Below are positions 1 to 7,897 of a stretch of 14,921 nt of DNA, in pieces. Within the stretch, counting starts at the first letter, position 1. Each line of letters opens with the position of its first letter. The notes beneath the pieces are model-generated. The model had not been told where the DNA came from, searched no databases, and saw only the letters and a list, made by a program, of their open reading frames with translations. Both the position numbers and the translations under genes were made by a program. Source of the DNA: Anaerolineales bacterium (GTDB lineage: Bacteria; Chloroflexota; Anaerolineae; 4572-78; NAK82); contig JAHELX010000080.1 of the NCBI GenBank assembly GCA_024643945.1, positions 1 to 14,921 of the forward strand, given 5' to 3'.

Positions 1-311
1 CCCCGGTGGGGGGGACTGAGGGGGGGCGAAATGAGGCTCTCCCCAACTGGGCCGAAACTTTCCCAGATAACATCTACTGCGACGTGCCCGGTCTATGCAA
101 AGTGGCCACCGTCGAAGAAATCGAGGCCCAGGGCTGGAGCCTGAACCCCGGCCGCTACGTGGGCGTGGCCGGCCACCCCGCCGACGATTTCGACTTCGCC
201 GACCGACTGACCGAACTGAACGAGGAACTGGAACTCCTCAACGCCGAGGCGCGCGAGCTGGAGGAGCGGATTGCGGAGAACGTGGTCAACTTGCTAAATC
301 ACTCCATCTAA
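1..311 (+). CDS. hsdM: Type I restriction-modification DNA methyltransferase HsdM, 3' end only
   Basis: This is the C-terminal ~100 residues of the modification (N6-adenine methylase) subunit of a type I restriction-modification system. HsdM pairs with HsdS to methylate the host target and with HsdR to form the restriction complex. The recognisable part is the HsdM tail '[19 protein letters not shown]' followed by '[11 protein letters not shown]' and a helical end rich in Glu/Leu ([20 protein letters not shown]), a coiled-coil-like tail that contacts HsdS. The SAM-binding and NPPY-type catalytic motifs would lie upstream of the window. The frame is open to base 3, so the GTG at 6 is not a real start. 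The stop is TAA at 309-311. It is oriented with hsdS, but a pRiA4b-type gene now separates the two. The last residues (VVNLLNHSI) may have been replaced by that insertion, because a second version of the tail lies at 917-979. Confidence 0.88.
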   Translation, partial: PVGGTEGGRNEALPNWAETFPDNIYCDVPGLCKVATVEEIEAQGWSLNPGRYVGVAGHPADDFDFADRLTELNEELELLNAEARELEERIAENVVNLLNHSI

Positions 312-337
312 GAGGTTGTAGCCCAGGGAGGCAAGAA

Positions 338-916
338 ATGCCGGCACCCAAACGAACCCCAAAGGCCGACATCTATCAGATCAAAGTAACCCTTGAATAC
401 AGCAAGCCCCCCATCTGGCGCAGAATCCAGGTCCCGGGTGACATCAACCTGAGGAAGTTGCACCGGATTTTGCAAGAGGTGATGGGCTGGTCGGATTATC
501 ATCTGCACCAATTTATCGTCGGCGAGACCTATTAGGGCGAGCCCCATCCCGACTATGAGGACTTTGGCTTTGAAATACGCGACGAAAAGCGCGTGAAATT
601 GGGGCAGATCGTCCCCGGCGAAAAATTCAAGTTCTTCTACGAGTATGATTTTGGCGACAGTTGGGAGCACCAACTGCTGGTGGAAAAGATCCTGGCCCCT
701 GAGCCTGGCGTCCAATACCCCCGCTGTCTGAAAGGCAAACGTGCCTGCCCGCCCGAGGATGTCGGCGGCATCTGGGGCTATGATAGCTTTCTGGAGGCAA
801 TCCGCGACCCCGACCACCCCGAACACGACGACATGCTGGAGTGGATCGGGGGCGAGTTCGATCCGGAGGCCTTTGACCTGGACGAGATCAACGCCGCGTT
901 GGAAAGGATTCGCTGA
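338..916 (+). pseudogene. Plasmid pRiA4b ORF-3-like protein, interrupted by an in-frame amber codon
   Basis: The reading frame from ATG 338 (good SD GGGAGG at 326-331) to TGA 914-916 encodes a 192-codon pRiA4b ORF-3 family protein (PF07929 type). N-terminal signatures are 'YQIKVTLEYSKPPIWRRIQV' and 'LHRILQEVMGWSDYHLHQF'. C-terminal signatures are 'FKFFYEYDFGDSWEHQLLVE' and 'RACPPEDVGGIWGYDSFLEA'. Both halves are in one frame, but codon 66 is TAG (533-535). It falls in 'GETY*GEPHPDYEDF', where family members usually have Tyr (YYGEP), so a single TAC/TAT to TAG change explains it. There is no frameshift and the rest is well preserved, so the lesion is recent, a sequencing error, or suppressed. 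The family is common near mobile elements and its function is unknown. It sits between hsdM and hsdS and interrupts the usual hsdM-hsdS coupling. Confidence 0.8.
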
Positions 917-979
917 AGAGGGCGAGAGTTGGAGGAGCAAATTGCGGAGACTGTGGCGTGCATTTTGGAGGCTCGATAA
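917..979 (+). pseudogene. Vestigial second copy of the HsdM C-terminal tail
   Basis: Directly after the pRiA4b-type stop, the same frame reads 'RELEEQIAETVACILEAR' and ends at TAA 977-979. This parallels the hsdM tail '[15 protein letters not shown]' upstream. Aligning 252-284 with 923-955 gives 27 of 33 identical bases. The TAA shares its last A with the ATG of hsdS (979-981), the tight junction expected between hsdM and hsdS. The simplest reading is that this was the original 3' end of hsdM, later displaced by the inserted gene, which brought or regenerated another tail. It has no start codon of its own and is not expected to be expressed separately. Confidence 0.7.
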
Positions 980-2235
980 TGCATCCCAATTGGAGGAAAT
1001 ACCGTCTTGGTGACTTGGGAAGGATTGTAACTGGCCGCACCCCTCCCACGAGTAAACCGTACTACTTTGGTGATAAGTACCCGTTCATTACCCCTTCAGA
1101 TATGGATGGTCGAAAGAAAGCAGCTTCGACGCAACGTTACCTTTCTGAGGAGGGGGCCAAACTGCTTCAGAGAAACCTCATACCAAGTGGTAGTGTAGCA
1201 GTTTCCTGTATTGGTTGGCAAATGGGAAAGTCAATAATGACCTGCCGGCCTTCTTTTACAAACCAACAGCTAAATACAATCATTCCAAACGAAAAGGTTG
1301 ATGCCGACTTTCTTTATTACGCGCTATCGATGCGGAGGGAAGAGCTCCTGTCGCTTGGTGCAGCAACAGGGGTACGTACTCCGATACTGAACAAGTCTGC
1401 TTTCTCAAATTTGGATCTATTAATCCCACAAATCGGAGTACAGGGCAAAATCGCTGCCATCCTCTCCGCCTACGATGACCTCATCGAAAACAACACCCGG
1501 CGCATCGCCATCCTGGAGGAGATGGCCCAGGCGCTTTACCGCGAGTGGTTCGTCCACCGCCGTTTTCCAGGCCATCAGGGAAGCAGGATGGTCGAGTCGG
1601 AATTAGGGCCGGTGCCGGAGGGGTGGGGGGTCGCAAGATTGAGGGATTTTGGGGAGATCATCACAGGCAAAACGCCGAGTAAGAAGGTACCACAATATTA
1701 CGGTGATTATATGCCGTTTATAAAAACACCATCTATGCATGGCAATATATTTTGCATTGAGACAGAAGAGTATCTTTCCGAACATGGTGCAGCTTCTCAG
1801 AGGAACAAGACGCTGCCGCCAAATAGTTTGTGCGTTAGTTGTATCGGCACGCCTGGAGTCGTGTCAATCACAACCGTCCCGTCTCAGACGAATCAACAAA
1901 TCAACTCAATTGTGTTACGTGACCAATCAGAACGCGAATTCCTCTATTTCGCTTTGGTCGGTTTGCGAGATACTATCCAACAACATGGCGCTACGGGAGC
2001 TACGATGGCCAATCTGAGTAAGGGCAAATTTGAAGCGCTACAGGTCGTTTATCCAGATAAGAATACCGTGGCTGCTTTTCACCGGATAGCATGTCCTGTG
2101 TTTGAACAAATCAAGAAGTTGCAACAGAGAACCATCAACCTCCGCCAAACCCGCGACTTGCTGCTGCCCCGCCTCATCTTGGGCGAACTGGACGTGTCGG
2201 AGTTAGAGGTTGATACCGAGGGCTTGGGCGCATGA
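979..2235 (+). CDS. hsdS: Type I restriction-modification specificity subunit HsdS
   Basis: This is the DNA-recognition subunit of the type I complex (418 aa, normal for the family). It has two homologous halves. TRD1 covers about residues 1-155 (RLGDLGRIVTGRTPP, TNQQLNTII, LLSLGAATGVRTPILNKSAF). The central conserved helix covers about 160-195 (IAAILSAYDDLIENNTRRIA). TRD2 covers about 215-365 (RLRDFGEIITGKTPSKK, TNQQINSIV, GATGATMANLSKGKF). The C-terminal conserved helix is 'FEQIKKLQQRTINLRQTRDL' followed by 'LLPRLILGELDVSELEV'. I chose ATG 979 because it shares a base with the vestigial hsdM TAA. A GTG at 958 in the same frame would add seven residues. The TRD segments are visibly more AT-rich than the conserved helices, the mosaic typical of swapped specificity domains. 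The next gene starts within its stop codon (ATGA). Confidence 0.95.
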   Translation: MHPNWRKYRLGDLGRIVTGRTPPTSKPYYFGDKYPFITPSDMDGRKKAASTQRYLSEEGAKLLQRNLIPSGSVAVSCIGWQMGKSIMTCRPSFTNQQLNTIIPNEKVDADFLYYALSMRREELLSLGAATGVRTPILNKSAFSNLDLLIPQIGVQGKIAAILSAYDDLIENNTRRIAILEEMAQALYREWFVHRRFPGHQGSRMVESELGPVPEGWGVARLRDFGEIITGKTPSKKVPQYYGDYMPFIKTPSMHGNIFCIETEEYLSEHGAASQRNKTLPPNSLCVSCIGTPGVVSITTVPSQTNQQINSIVLRDQSEREFLYFALVGLRDTIQQHGATGATMANLSKGKFEALQVVYPDKNTVAAFHRIACPVFEQIKKLQQRTINLRQTRDLLLPRLILGELDVSELEVDTEGLGA

Positions 2236-2942
2236 GCCAGATCTTCAATGTATACTGCGACGAAAGCTGTCATCTGGAAAAGGACCACCAACCGTCCATG
2301 ATACTGGGGGCCATATGGTGTCCGTTGGAAGAGACCCACGCTATCTCGGTACGCATCCGCGAAATCAAAGTACGCCACGCTCTGAAGCCCGACTTCGAGA
2401 TCAAATGGACCAAAGTCTCGCCAGCCCAATTGCGGTTCTACTTAGACGTAATAGACTATTTCTTCGACGATGATGACCTGCACTTTCGTGCGCTCGTCGT
2501 ACCGGACAAATCTAAGCTGGATCATCAAGCTTTCGGACAGACCCATGACGATTGGTATTACAAAATGTACTTTGACATGTTGAAAATAATCCTCGACCCG
2601 GATGCCCGCTATCGTATCTATCTGGATATTAAAGACACGCGAAGCGTAACGAAAGTTGCCAGGCTACATGAAGTACTAAGTAACAACATGTATGATTTCT
2701 CGCGGCAGATCATCGAACGATTGCAGACGGTACGTTCTCATGAAGTAGAACCGATGCAGTTGGCTGATCTCTTAATTGGCACCGTTTCTTATGCCAATCG
2801 TGGCCTCTCTACCAGCCCTGCCAAGCTGACTCTGGTTGAACGTATGCGCGAAAGATCTGGATACAGTTTAACCAGGACAACCCTCTACCGGGAAGACAAG
2901 GTTAACCTTTTCTGCTGGCGCGCCTCGGAGAGGCAAGCATGA
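2232..2942 (+). CDS. DUF3800 domain protein
   Basis: This 236-aa protein matches the DUF3800 pattern: an N-terminal beta strand with 'YCDES' (Asp10, Glu11), a mid-protein 'YRIYLDIKDTRS' strand with acidic residues, and a late 'MQLADLLIG' helix with Asp179. Carboxylates at these positions are what an RNase H-like metal-dependent fold would need. That fold is often proposed for the family, but no reaction is established to my knowledge. It overlaps the hsdS stop by four bases (ATGA) and is itself overlapped by the next gene the same way, so it is very likely co-translated with hsdS. DUF3800 genes recur near restriction systems and mobile elements, so a defence or nuclease role is plausible but not shown here. 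No signal peptide or membrane segment is visible. Confidence 0.8.
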   Translation: MSQIFNVYCDESCHLEKDHQPSMILGAIWCPLEETHAISVRIREIKVRHALKPDFEIKWTKVSPAQLRFYLDVIDYFFDDDDLHFRALVVPDKSKLDHQAFGQTHDDWYYKMYFDMLKIILDPDARYRIYLDIKDTRSVTKVARLHEVLSNNMYDFSRQIIERLQTVRSHEVEPMQLADLLIGTVSYANRGLSTSPAKLTLVERMRERSGYSLTRTTLYREDKVNLFCWRASERQA

Positions 2943-3433
2943 CAAACAAGCCAGACTGGTTGCCCGAGATGGCGGTGGTCGGCGGTGTATGGGAAGAAGT
3001 CCTGGATGCGCTTTACCGAATCTTTGATATGGACTTTAGGCAGGGAAAGTGCACATTTGAGGGGCGGCCGGTGTGGTGGGATCGTCGTATATTAGCCGGT
3101 GATCGGTATGAGGAAGGATTCTGGCACTTAATCACAAAAACAGAGCAAAGGACAAAAGACCGGCTTTTTGATCCACGACGCGCTGAACGTTTACCGTGGG
3201 GCGCGCCAACCATTGTCAATGCTGATGACAGCGCAGTGAAGGTATGGGATTCTAGAGAATCACGCAATCGTCTGCGCACGTACCTCTGGCTGGAACAGTG
3301 GGACTATGTCATCGTATTAGAAAAGCGGCAGCAGCGCATAGGCGAAGTGGCCTTTCTGATCACAGCTTTTCACGTCGGCGGAAGCTCGACAAGAAGAAAG
3401 CTACAAGCCAAGTATGACAAGCGGGAAAGTTAG
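2939..3433 (+). CDS. Hypothetical protein, possible BECR-fold (RelE/barnase-like) RNase
   Basis: This 164-aa protein is translationally coupled to the DUF3800 gene by an ATGA overlap. I do not recognise a named family with certainty. Visible features are 'GFWHLITKTEQRTKDRLFDP' with a His, followed by 'RRAERLPW' and 'KVWDSRES'. Then come 'TYLWLEQWDYVIVLEK' and the C-terminal strand 'EVAFLITAFHVGG' with 'KLQAKYDKRES'. A central 'GFxHhxT' His and a last strand ending 'LITAF' before a basic tail resemble the phage-associated barnase/EndoU/colicin/RelE-like nuclease group. That comparison is from memory of the pattern, not a search. It could be a nuclease toxin paired with the DUF3800 protein, or an accessory to the restriction system. 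It is soluble, without signal or membrane segments. It is followed by a GC-rich hairpin, so it probably ends the hsdM-hsdS operon. Confidence 0.6.
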   Translation: MTNKPDWLPEMAVVGGVWEEVLDALYRIFDMDFRQGKCTFEGRPVWWDRRILAGDRYEEGFWHLITKTEQRTKDRLFDPRRAERLPWGAPTIVNADDSAVKVWDSRESRNRLRTYLWLEQWDYVIVLEKRQQRIGEVAFLITAFHVGGSSTRRKLQAKYDKRES

Positions 3434-3442
3434 AAATGCAAT

Positions 3443-3462
3443 CGCCGCCCTTCGGGGCGGCG
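3443..3462 (+). terminator. Terminator-like GC hairpin after the hsdS operon
   Basis: An 8-bp perfect stem (CGCCGCCC / GGGCGGCG) closes a TTCG tetraloop ten bases after the stop of the preceding gene. There is no proper U-run (AGAGATCTCC follows), so it may act as a weak terminator or as an mRNA 3' stabiliser. The remaining 200 bases to hsdR contain an AT-rich patch (TTTATATTATAT, about 3495-3506) with -10-like words, but I find no convincing -35. Confidence 0.6.
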
Positions 3463-3666
3463 AGAGATCTCCTTCTACACATGGTAGATGAGGCATTTAT
3501 ATTATATCAGCATACTGGAAATTGTCAAGTAGTTTTTGGCAGATTCGGGCAGAGATCATAAGCCCGGAAAGCTAGAAGATAGGCGTGAGTGGCCGGACCG
3601 GCGAATCCGACCGACTGTGTATGCGCCTGATTGAACCAACGGAGTGCACGACCGACGAGTTGACCC

Positions 3667-6600
3667 ATGACCCACATCAACCCCGACCTGGAAGATGCCC
3701 TTGAACAGGCAACCATCGCCCTGTTCGCCGAACTGGGCTGGGCTGCCGCCAATGCCTACGAGGAAGCCTTCAGCCCCGAGGCGGCCACGCCAGGACGGCC
3801 CTACATCGGCCGGGAACATCAGGGCCAGGTCGTCCTCGTCCTCCGGCTGCGCGCCGCGCTGGAGACCCTCAATCCCGGCCTGCCGGCCGAAGGCGTCCAC
3901 CTGGCCATCGAGGAACTGACCCGCGACCGGGGCGCCATGAGCCTGGCCGCCGCCAACCGCGACATCTACCAACTGCTCAAGGATGGGGTCAAGGTGGCCT
4001 ACCGCGACCCGGGGGGCATCGAGCAGGTGGAGACCCTGCGGGTCATCGACTGGAACGAACCGGACAACAACGACTTCCTGCTGGTCTCCCAATTGTGGGT
4101 GACCGGCGAGATCTACACCCGCCGGCCGGACCTGGTCGGCTTCGTCAATGGCCTGCCCCTGCTCTTCGTCGAGTTGAAGGCCTCGCAGAAGCGGCTGGTC
4201 AACGCTTACCGCGGCAACTTCAAGGACTACAAGGGGACCATCCCCCATCTATTCTGGTACAACGGGCTGGTGATCTTGTCCAACGGGCGCGAGAGCCGCG
4301 TCGGCAGCGTCACCGCCCCCTGGGAGCACTTCACTGCGTGGAAGAAGATCAACAGCGAGGGCGAAACTGGCGTCATCTCCCTGGAGACCACCATCCGGGC
4401 GACGTGCCCCCGCCAGCGGCTGCTGGACATCGTCGAGAACTTCACCCTGTTTGTCGAAAGCAAGGGTGGGCTGCGCAAACTGGTGGCCAAGAATCACCAA
4501 TACCTGGGCGTCAACAACGCCCTGGTCGCCGTGGAGAACCTTCGAGAAAATCAGGGCCGCCTGGGCGTCTTCTGGCACACCCAGGGCAGCGGCAAAAGCT
4601 ATTCCATGATCTTCTTTGCCCAGAAAGTGCTGCGCAAGCTGCTCGGCAACTGGACCTTCCTGGTAGTCACCGACCGCAAAGAGCTGGACGGGCAGATTTA
4701 CCAGACTTTCGCCCGCGCCGGGGTGGTCACCGAACCCGAAAAATCGGTGCGCGCCCAGACTGGTCAGCATCTGCAGGCGTTGCTGCAAGAAGACCATCGC
4801 TATCTGTTCACCCTGATCCACAAGTTCCATATCGAGCGCGGCCAGATCTATCCCAAGCTGAGCCATCGCTCCGACATCATCGTCATGGTGGATGAAGCCC
4901 ACCGCACCCAATACGACGTCCTGGCCATGAACATGCGCAACGCCATCCCCAACGCCGCCTTCATCGCCTTTACCGGCACGCCCTTGATCGTCGGCGAGGA
5001 GCGCACGCGCCAGGTGTTCGGCGATTACGTCAGCATTTACAACTTCAAGCAGTCGGTGGACGACGACGCCACCGTGCCCATGTTCTACGAGAACCGTATC
5101 CCTGAACTGCAGCTCATCAACCAGGACTTCAACGCCGACATGGAGTCCGTGCTGGAGGCAGCCGAGCTGGACGACGAGCAGGAAGTCAAGCTGGAACGCG
5201 AGTTTGCCCGCGAGTATCACCTCATCACCCGCGACGAGCGGCTGGAGGCGATCGCCGAAGACGTCGTCGATCACTTCGTCGGCCGCGGTTATCGGGGCAA
5301 GGCCATGGTCGTCTGTGTTGACAAACTGACCGCCGTGCGCATGTATGACAAGATACGCCAATATTGGCTGCTGCGCCTGGCCGAACTCCGGGCGCGACTG
5401 GCTGCCTGTGACGACATAGACCGCCCCGAACTGCAAGCTCTGATCCAATACCTGGAAGAAACGGACATGGCCGTAGTCATCTCGCAGGAACAAAACGAGA
5501 TCGAGAAGTTCCGGGCCAAAGGATTGGACATCGAACCCCATCGCCGGCGCATGCTGGACGAGGACCTGGACACCCGGTTCAAAGACCCGGACGACCCCTT
5601 CCGGCTGGTGTTTGTGTGCGCCATGTGGATGACCGGCTTCGATGCGCCCGCTTGCTCCACGATTTACCTGGACAAGCCCATGCGCAACCACACCCTGATG
5701 CAGACCATCGCCCGTGCCAATCGCGTCTTCGGCGACAAGCACAATGGCCTCATCGTGGATTACATCGGCGTCTTCCGTGATCTGCAGCGAGCACTGGCGA
5801 TCTACGGTTCCGCCTCGGGCGGCGGCGTCAAAGAACGCGAGCGACCTGTCCAGGAAAAAGAGGCCTTACGGCGGGCTCTTGAGGAGGCTATCCAGGAGAC
5901 GACCGAGTTCTGTGCGAATCATGGCGTGGACGCGGATAAGATCCTGGCTGAGACCCGGACCTTCCAGCGCATTGCCCTGCGCCAGGATGCGGTCAACGCC
6001 CTGGTGATAAACGACGAGACCAGGGGGACCTTCCTGGCGATGGTGGCTAACCTGGACAAGATCTACCGCGCCATCTTACCTGACCCGATGGCCAATCGTT
6101 ACCTTCCCATCCGCACCCTGTTTGTCGTTCTGGCCGAAGAGATCCGCTCGCTGGCCCCAGAGGTGGACATCTCCGGGGTGATGGGCGACGTCGAAGCGCT
6201 GCTCGACCGCTCGATTGCCACGCCGGGCTACGTCATTCAGGCTTCAGCCTCGCTCGCTGCCCGCGAAGAAAGAGCGGCCTACTCCACACAGAACAACTCC
6301 CACCTGGTAGACCTGAGCCAGATCGACCTCGAAGCCCTCAAAGAGCACTTCAAGCAAAGCCGAAAGCGCATCGAAATCGAAAAACTGCGCGGCGCCATCC
6401 GCCGCAAGCTGAAGACCATGGTCCGCCTCAACCGGGCGCGTATCGACTACATGCAGCAGTTCCAGCGCATGATCGAAGAATACAACGCCGGCTCGCGCAA
6501 CGCCGAGCAATTCTTCGCCGATCTGATTGAATTCACCCGGCAGTTGACCGCCGAGGAGCAGCGCCACATCGCCGAGAATCTATCCGAAGAGGAACTGGCC

Positions 6601-6906
6601 CTGTTTGACCTGTTGACCCAGAAGCCGCCCCTCAAACTCACCCAAAAAGAGCGGACCCAGGTGAAAAACGCGGCCCGGGAACTGCTGGAACTCCTCAAAG
6701 CCGAAAAGCTGACCCTGGACTGGCGCAAGCGGCAGCAAGCGCGGGCAGCCGTGCGGGTGATGATTGAGAAGATACTCGACGAGCGCTTACCAGCGGCATA
6801 CACCCCGCAGCTTTACCAGCAGAAATGTGAGGCCATCTACCGGCACGTGTACGAATCATACTTTGGGGAGGGACACAGCGTTTACACCATGCCGTTAGCA
6901 GCGTGA
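3667..6906 (+). CDS. hsdR: Type I restriction endonuclease subunit HsdR
   Basis: This is the 1079-aa restriction and translocation subunit, of normal length for the family and apparently intact. The N-terminal PD-(D/E)xK nuclease shows Asp155, then Glu169 and Lys171 in 'RPDLVGFVNGLPLLFVELKA'. The SF2 translocase follows, with Walker A 'TQGSGKS' (Lys310), Walker B 'DEAH' at 409-412, motif III 'TGTP' at 436-439, and motif VI 'QTIARANRV' at 679-687. A long helical C-terminus binds the HsdM2S core. Together with HsdM and HsdS it pulls DNA from unmethylated sites and cleaves at a distance. An in-frame TGA (3661-3663) two codons upstream fixes the ATG at 3667. No strong SD is visible. It is separated from hsdS by two small genes and a hairpin, so it probably has its own transcription signal. 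GC content is higher than in the genes that follow. Confidence 0.97.
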   Translation: MTHINPDLEDALEQATIALFAELGWAAANAYEEAFSPEAATPGRPYIGREHQGQVVLVLRLRAALETLNPGLPAEGVHLAIEELTRDRGAMSLAAANRDIYQLLKDGVKVAYRDPGGIEQVETLRVIDWNEPDNNDFLLVSQLWVTGEIYTRRPDLVGFVNGLPLLFVELKASQKRLVNAYRGNFKDYKGTIPHLFWYNGLVILSNGRESRVGSVTAPWEHFTAWKKINSEGETGVISLETTIRATCPRQRLLDIVENFTLFVESKGGLRKLVAKNHQYLGVNNALVAVENLRENQGRLGVFWHTQGSGKSYSMIFFAQKVLRKLLGNWTFLVVTDRKELDGQIYQTFARAGVVTEPEKSVRAQTGQHLQALLQEDHRYLFTLIHKFHIERGQIYPKLSHRSDIIVMVDEAHRTQYDVLAMNMRNAIPNAAFIAFTGTPLIVGEERTRQVFGDYVSIYNFKQSVDDDATVPMFYENRIPELQLINQDFNADMESVLEAAELDDEQEVKLEREFAREYHLITRDERLEAIAEDVVDHFVGRGYRGKAMVVCVDKLTAVRMYDKIRQYWLLRLAELRARLAACDDIDRPELQALIQYLEETDMAVVISQEQNEIEKFRAKGLDIEPHRRRMLDEDLDTRFKDPDDPFRLVFVCAMWMTGFDAPACSTIYLDKPMRNHTLMQTIARANRVFGDKHNGLIVDYIGVFRDLQRALAIYGSASGGGVKERERPVQEKEALRRALEEAIQETTEFCANHGVDADKILAETRTFQRIALRQDAVNALVINDETRGTFLAMVANLDKIYRAILPDPMANRYLPIRTLFVVLAEEIRSLAPEVDISGVMGDVEALLDRSIATPGYVIQASASLAAREERAAYSTQNNSHLVDLSQIDLEALKEHFKQSRKRIEIEKLRGAIRRKLKTMVRLNRARIDYMQQFQRMIEEYNAGSRNAEQFFADLIEFTRQLTAEEQRHIAENLSEEELALFDLLTQKPPLKLTQKERTQVKNAARELLELLKAEKLTLDWRKRQQARAAVRVMIEKILDERLPAAYTPQLYQQKCEAIYRHVYESYFGEGHSVYTMPLAA

Positions 6907-6931
6907 GGGTCACATAATACAAGCAACAAGG

Positions 6932-6966
6932 GGCACGATCTATTCTGATTGTAGAGAGATCGTGCC
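6932..6966 (+). terminator. Hairpin after hsdR, probable terminator
   Basis: A perfect 10-bp inverted repeat (GGCACGATCT / AGATCGTGCC) with a 15-nt loop starts 25 bases after the hsdR stop. It is followed by a T-rich segment (GGTCATTTTATTG) after a few bases, so the fit to an intrinsic terminator is partial. From here to 7171 the sequence turns AT-rich and holds no convincing gene. Confidence 0.55.
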
Positions 6967-7095
6967 AGGTTGCAGGTCATTTTATTGATGCAATGTCATG
7001 GTGATCAATTGCAAGGTGTAACTGGTGGCAAAAAACGTTGTCAACAATTCAAACTGCTTCTTTATGAAATGTTGATGAATAGAATTGACAATCTA

Positions 7096-7104
7096 TGGTA
7101 TAAT
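7096..7104 (+). promoter_or_regulatory. Extended -10 promoter of the three-gene cassette
   Basis: TGGTATAAT matches an extended -10 element (TGnTATAAT). A TTGACA lies upstream at 7085-7090, but only 8 bases away, so it cannot serve as the -35 for this box. Transcription would start near 7111, about 60 bases before the first gene, which has a good SD (AGGGGAG, 7158-7164). Confidence 0.55.
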
Positions 7105-7171
7105 GTCATTGTAATCTTCTCAACAAAACATTATTTGCTTGTATTTTCTTGAGTGCTAGGGGAGAACTTTT

Positions 7172-7486
7172 ATGACAGAAGAAGAAAGAGAAGGACTGGC
7201 TCTACCTCTTGAGTGGCACGTTCCAGAAGATGTTAGCAGTCGATATGCTACCAACCTTATTGTTCAACATTCTGAACATGAGTTTATCATCTCTTTCTTC
7301 GAAGCTGTTCCTCCTTTGGTCTTGGGCGAGCCCGAGGAAGTTAGGACGCAACTTGAGAAACTAGGGACTATTCAAGCTAGATGTGTGGCTCGGATAATCG
7401 TAGCAGCAGGGCGAATGCCGGAATTTGTTAGAGTCTTACAAGGGAATTTAGAAAATTATCTTTCTAAGTTTGGAGACTCGGAGTAA
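7172..7486 (+). CDS. DUF3467-like small protein
   Basis: This 104-aa protein resembles DUF3467-type proteins. It has an N-terminal strand-rich part with 'NLIVQHSEHEFIISFFE', then 'ARCVARIIVAAGRMPEFVRV' and 'LQGNLENYLSKFG'. The family pattern is a short strand ('..V.hs..eF.l.F') followed by a helix that ends in 'aL..Ni..Y...fG'. Its function is not established. The start is supported by AGGGGAG seven bases upstream. The next gene begins five bases after its TAA, so the two are co-transcribed. As first gene of a probable toxin-antitoxin cassette it might be an accessory or regulator; that is inference. Its base composition is clearly more AT-rich than hsdR. Confidence 0.65.
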   Translation: MTEEEREGLALPLEWHVPEDVSSRYATNLIVQHSEHEFIISFFEAVPPLVLGEPEEVRTQLEKLGTIQARCVARIIVAAGRMPEFVRVLQGNLENYLSKFGDSE

Positions 7487-7491
7487 GGCTT

Positions 7492-7884
7492 ATGGCTACT
7501 GTTCCTGTTGCACAAGCTAATAGATACAGTTTTCATCCAGTATCAGAATCGAGCCAAAGCGCTGCGTCTTACGCTTTTTCATTGCCAAAATGGTCACATT
7601 TCTCCCTACCCCCAGCGCAATTTCCCCTTATTGGTGAAATTGCACCTGGTTGGGTACTTATTCAACCTTTACCACTTACTCTTGAAAGAGATGATGGTAG
7701 TTGTATAATAAGTGATGATCGCTTCTTAGTTTATGGTGATGGTGATACACCGGCCGAAGCTTTGCAAGATTATATTATAGCTTTAATTGGCTACTACGAG
7801 ATTCTTAGTACGCGGGTTGAAAATGACCCGCCCACACGAGATCTATTTCATCGCCTTTGTTCCTACCTTCGCCCTACCACGTAA
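7492..7884 (+). CDS. HicB-like probable antitoxin
   Basis: This 130-aa protein has a HicB-like stretch in its second half: 'LERDDGSCIISDDRFLVYGD' and then 'GDTPAEALQDYIIALIGYYE'. This matches the HicB pattern of a strand with D-x-G, a strand ending in Y/G-x-G-x-T, and 'P.EAl..' leading into a helix. HicB proteins are partners of HicA toxins, whose active site they block, and often bind their own promoter. A DNA-binding C-terminal domain (RHH or HTH) is not evident in the last 30 residues, so autoregulation would need another factor, perhaps the upstream gene. The N-terminal ~40 residues are Ser/Pro-rich and look disordered. A GGAG (7480-7483) gives a usable ribosome site. The HicA-like gene follows after 13 bases. 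Confidence 0.6.
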   Translation: MATVPVAQANRYSFHPVSESSQSAASYAFSLPKWSHFSLPPAQFPLIGEIAPGWVLIQPLPLTLERDDGSCIISDDRFLVYGDGDTPAEALQDYIIALIGYYEILSTRVENDPPTRDLFHRLCSYLRPTT

Positions 7885-7897
7885 AACGGGTCACCTT

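Noticed and set aside
4249..5742. Long reverse-strand open frame (497 codons) inside hsdR
   Set aside because: It is antisense to clear HsdR helicase motifs; composition is a by-product of GC-rich codon use, with His/Val/Asp/Gly-rich sequence and no family likeness.
7085..7104. TTGACA...TATAAT as a classic promoter
   Set aside because: The spacer is only 8 bases; the TATAAT is better explained as an extended -10 element.
6970..7152. 60-codon ORF between hsdR and the DUF3467-like gene
   Set aside because: It covers the AT-rich promoter region, has no SD, and the peptide shows no family or codon signal.
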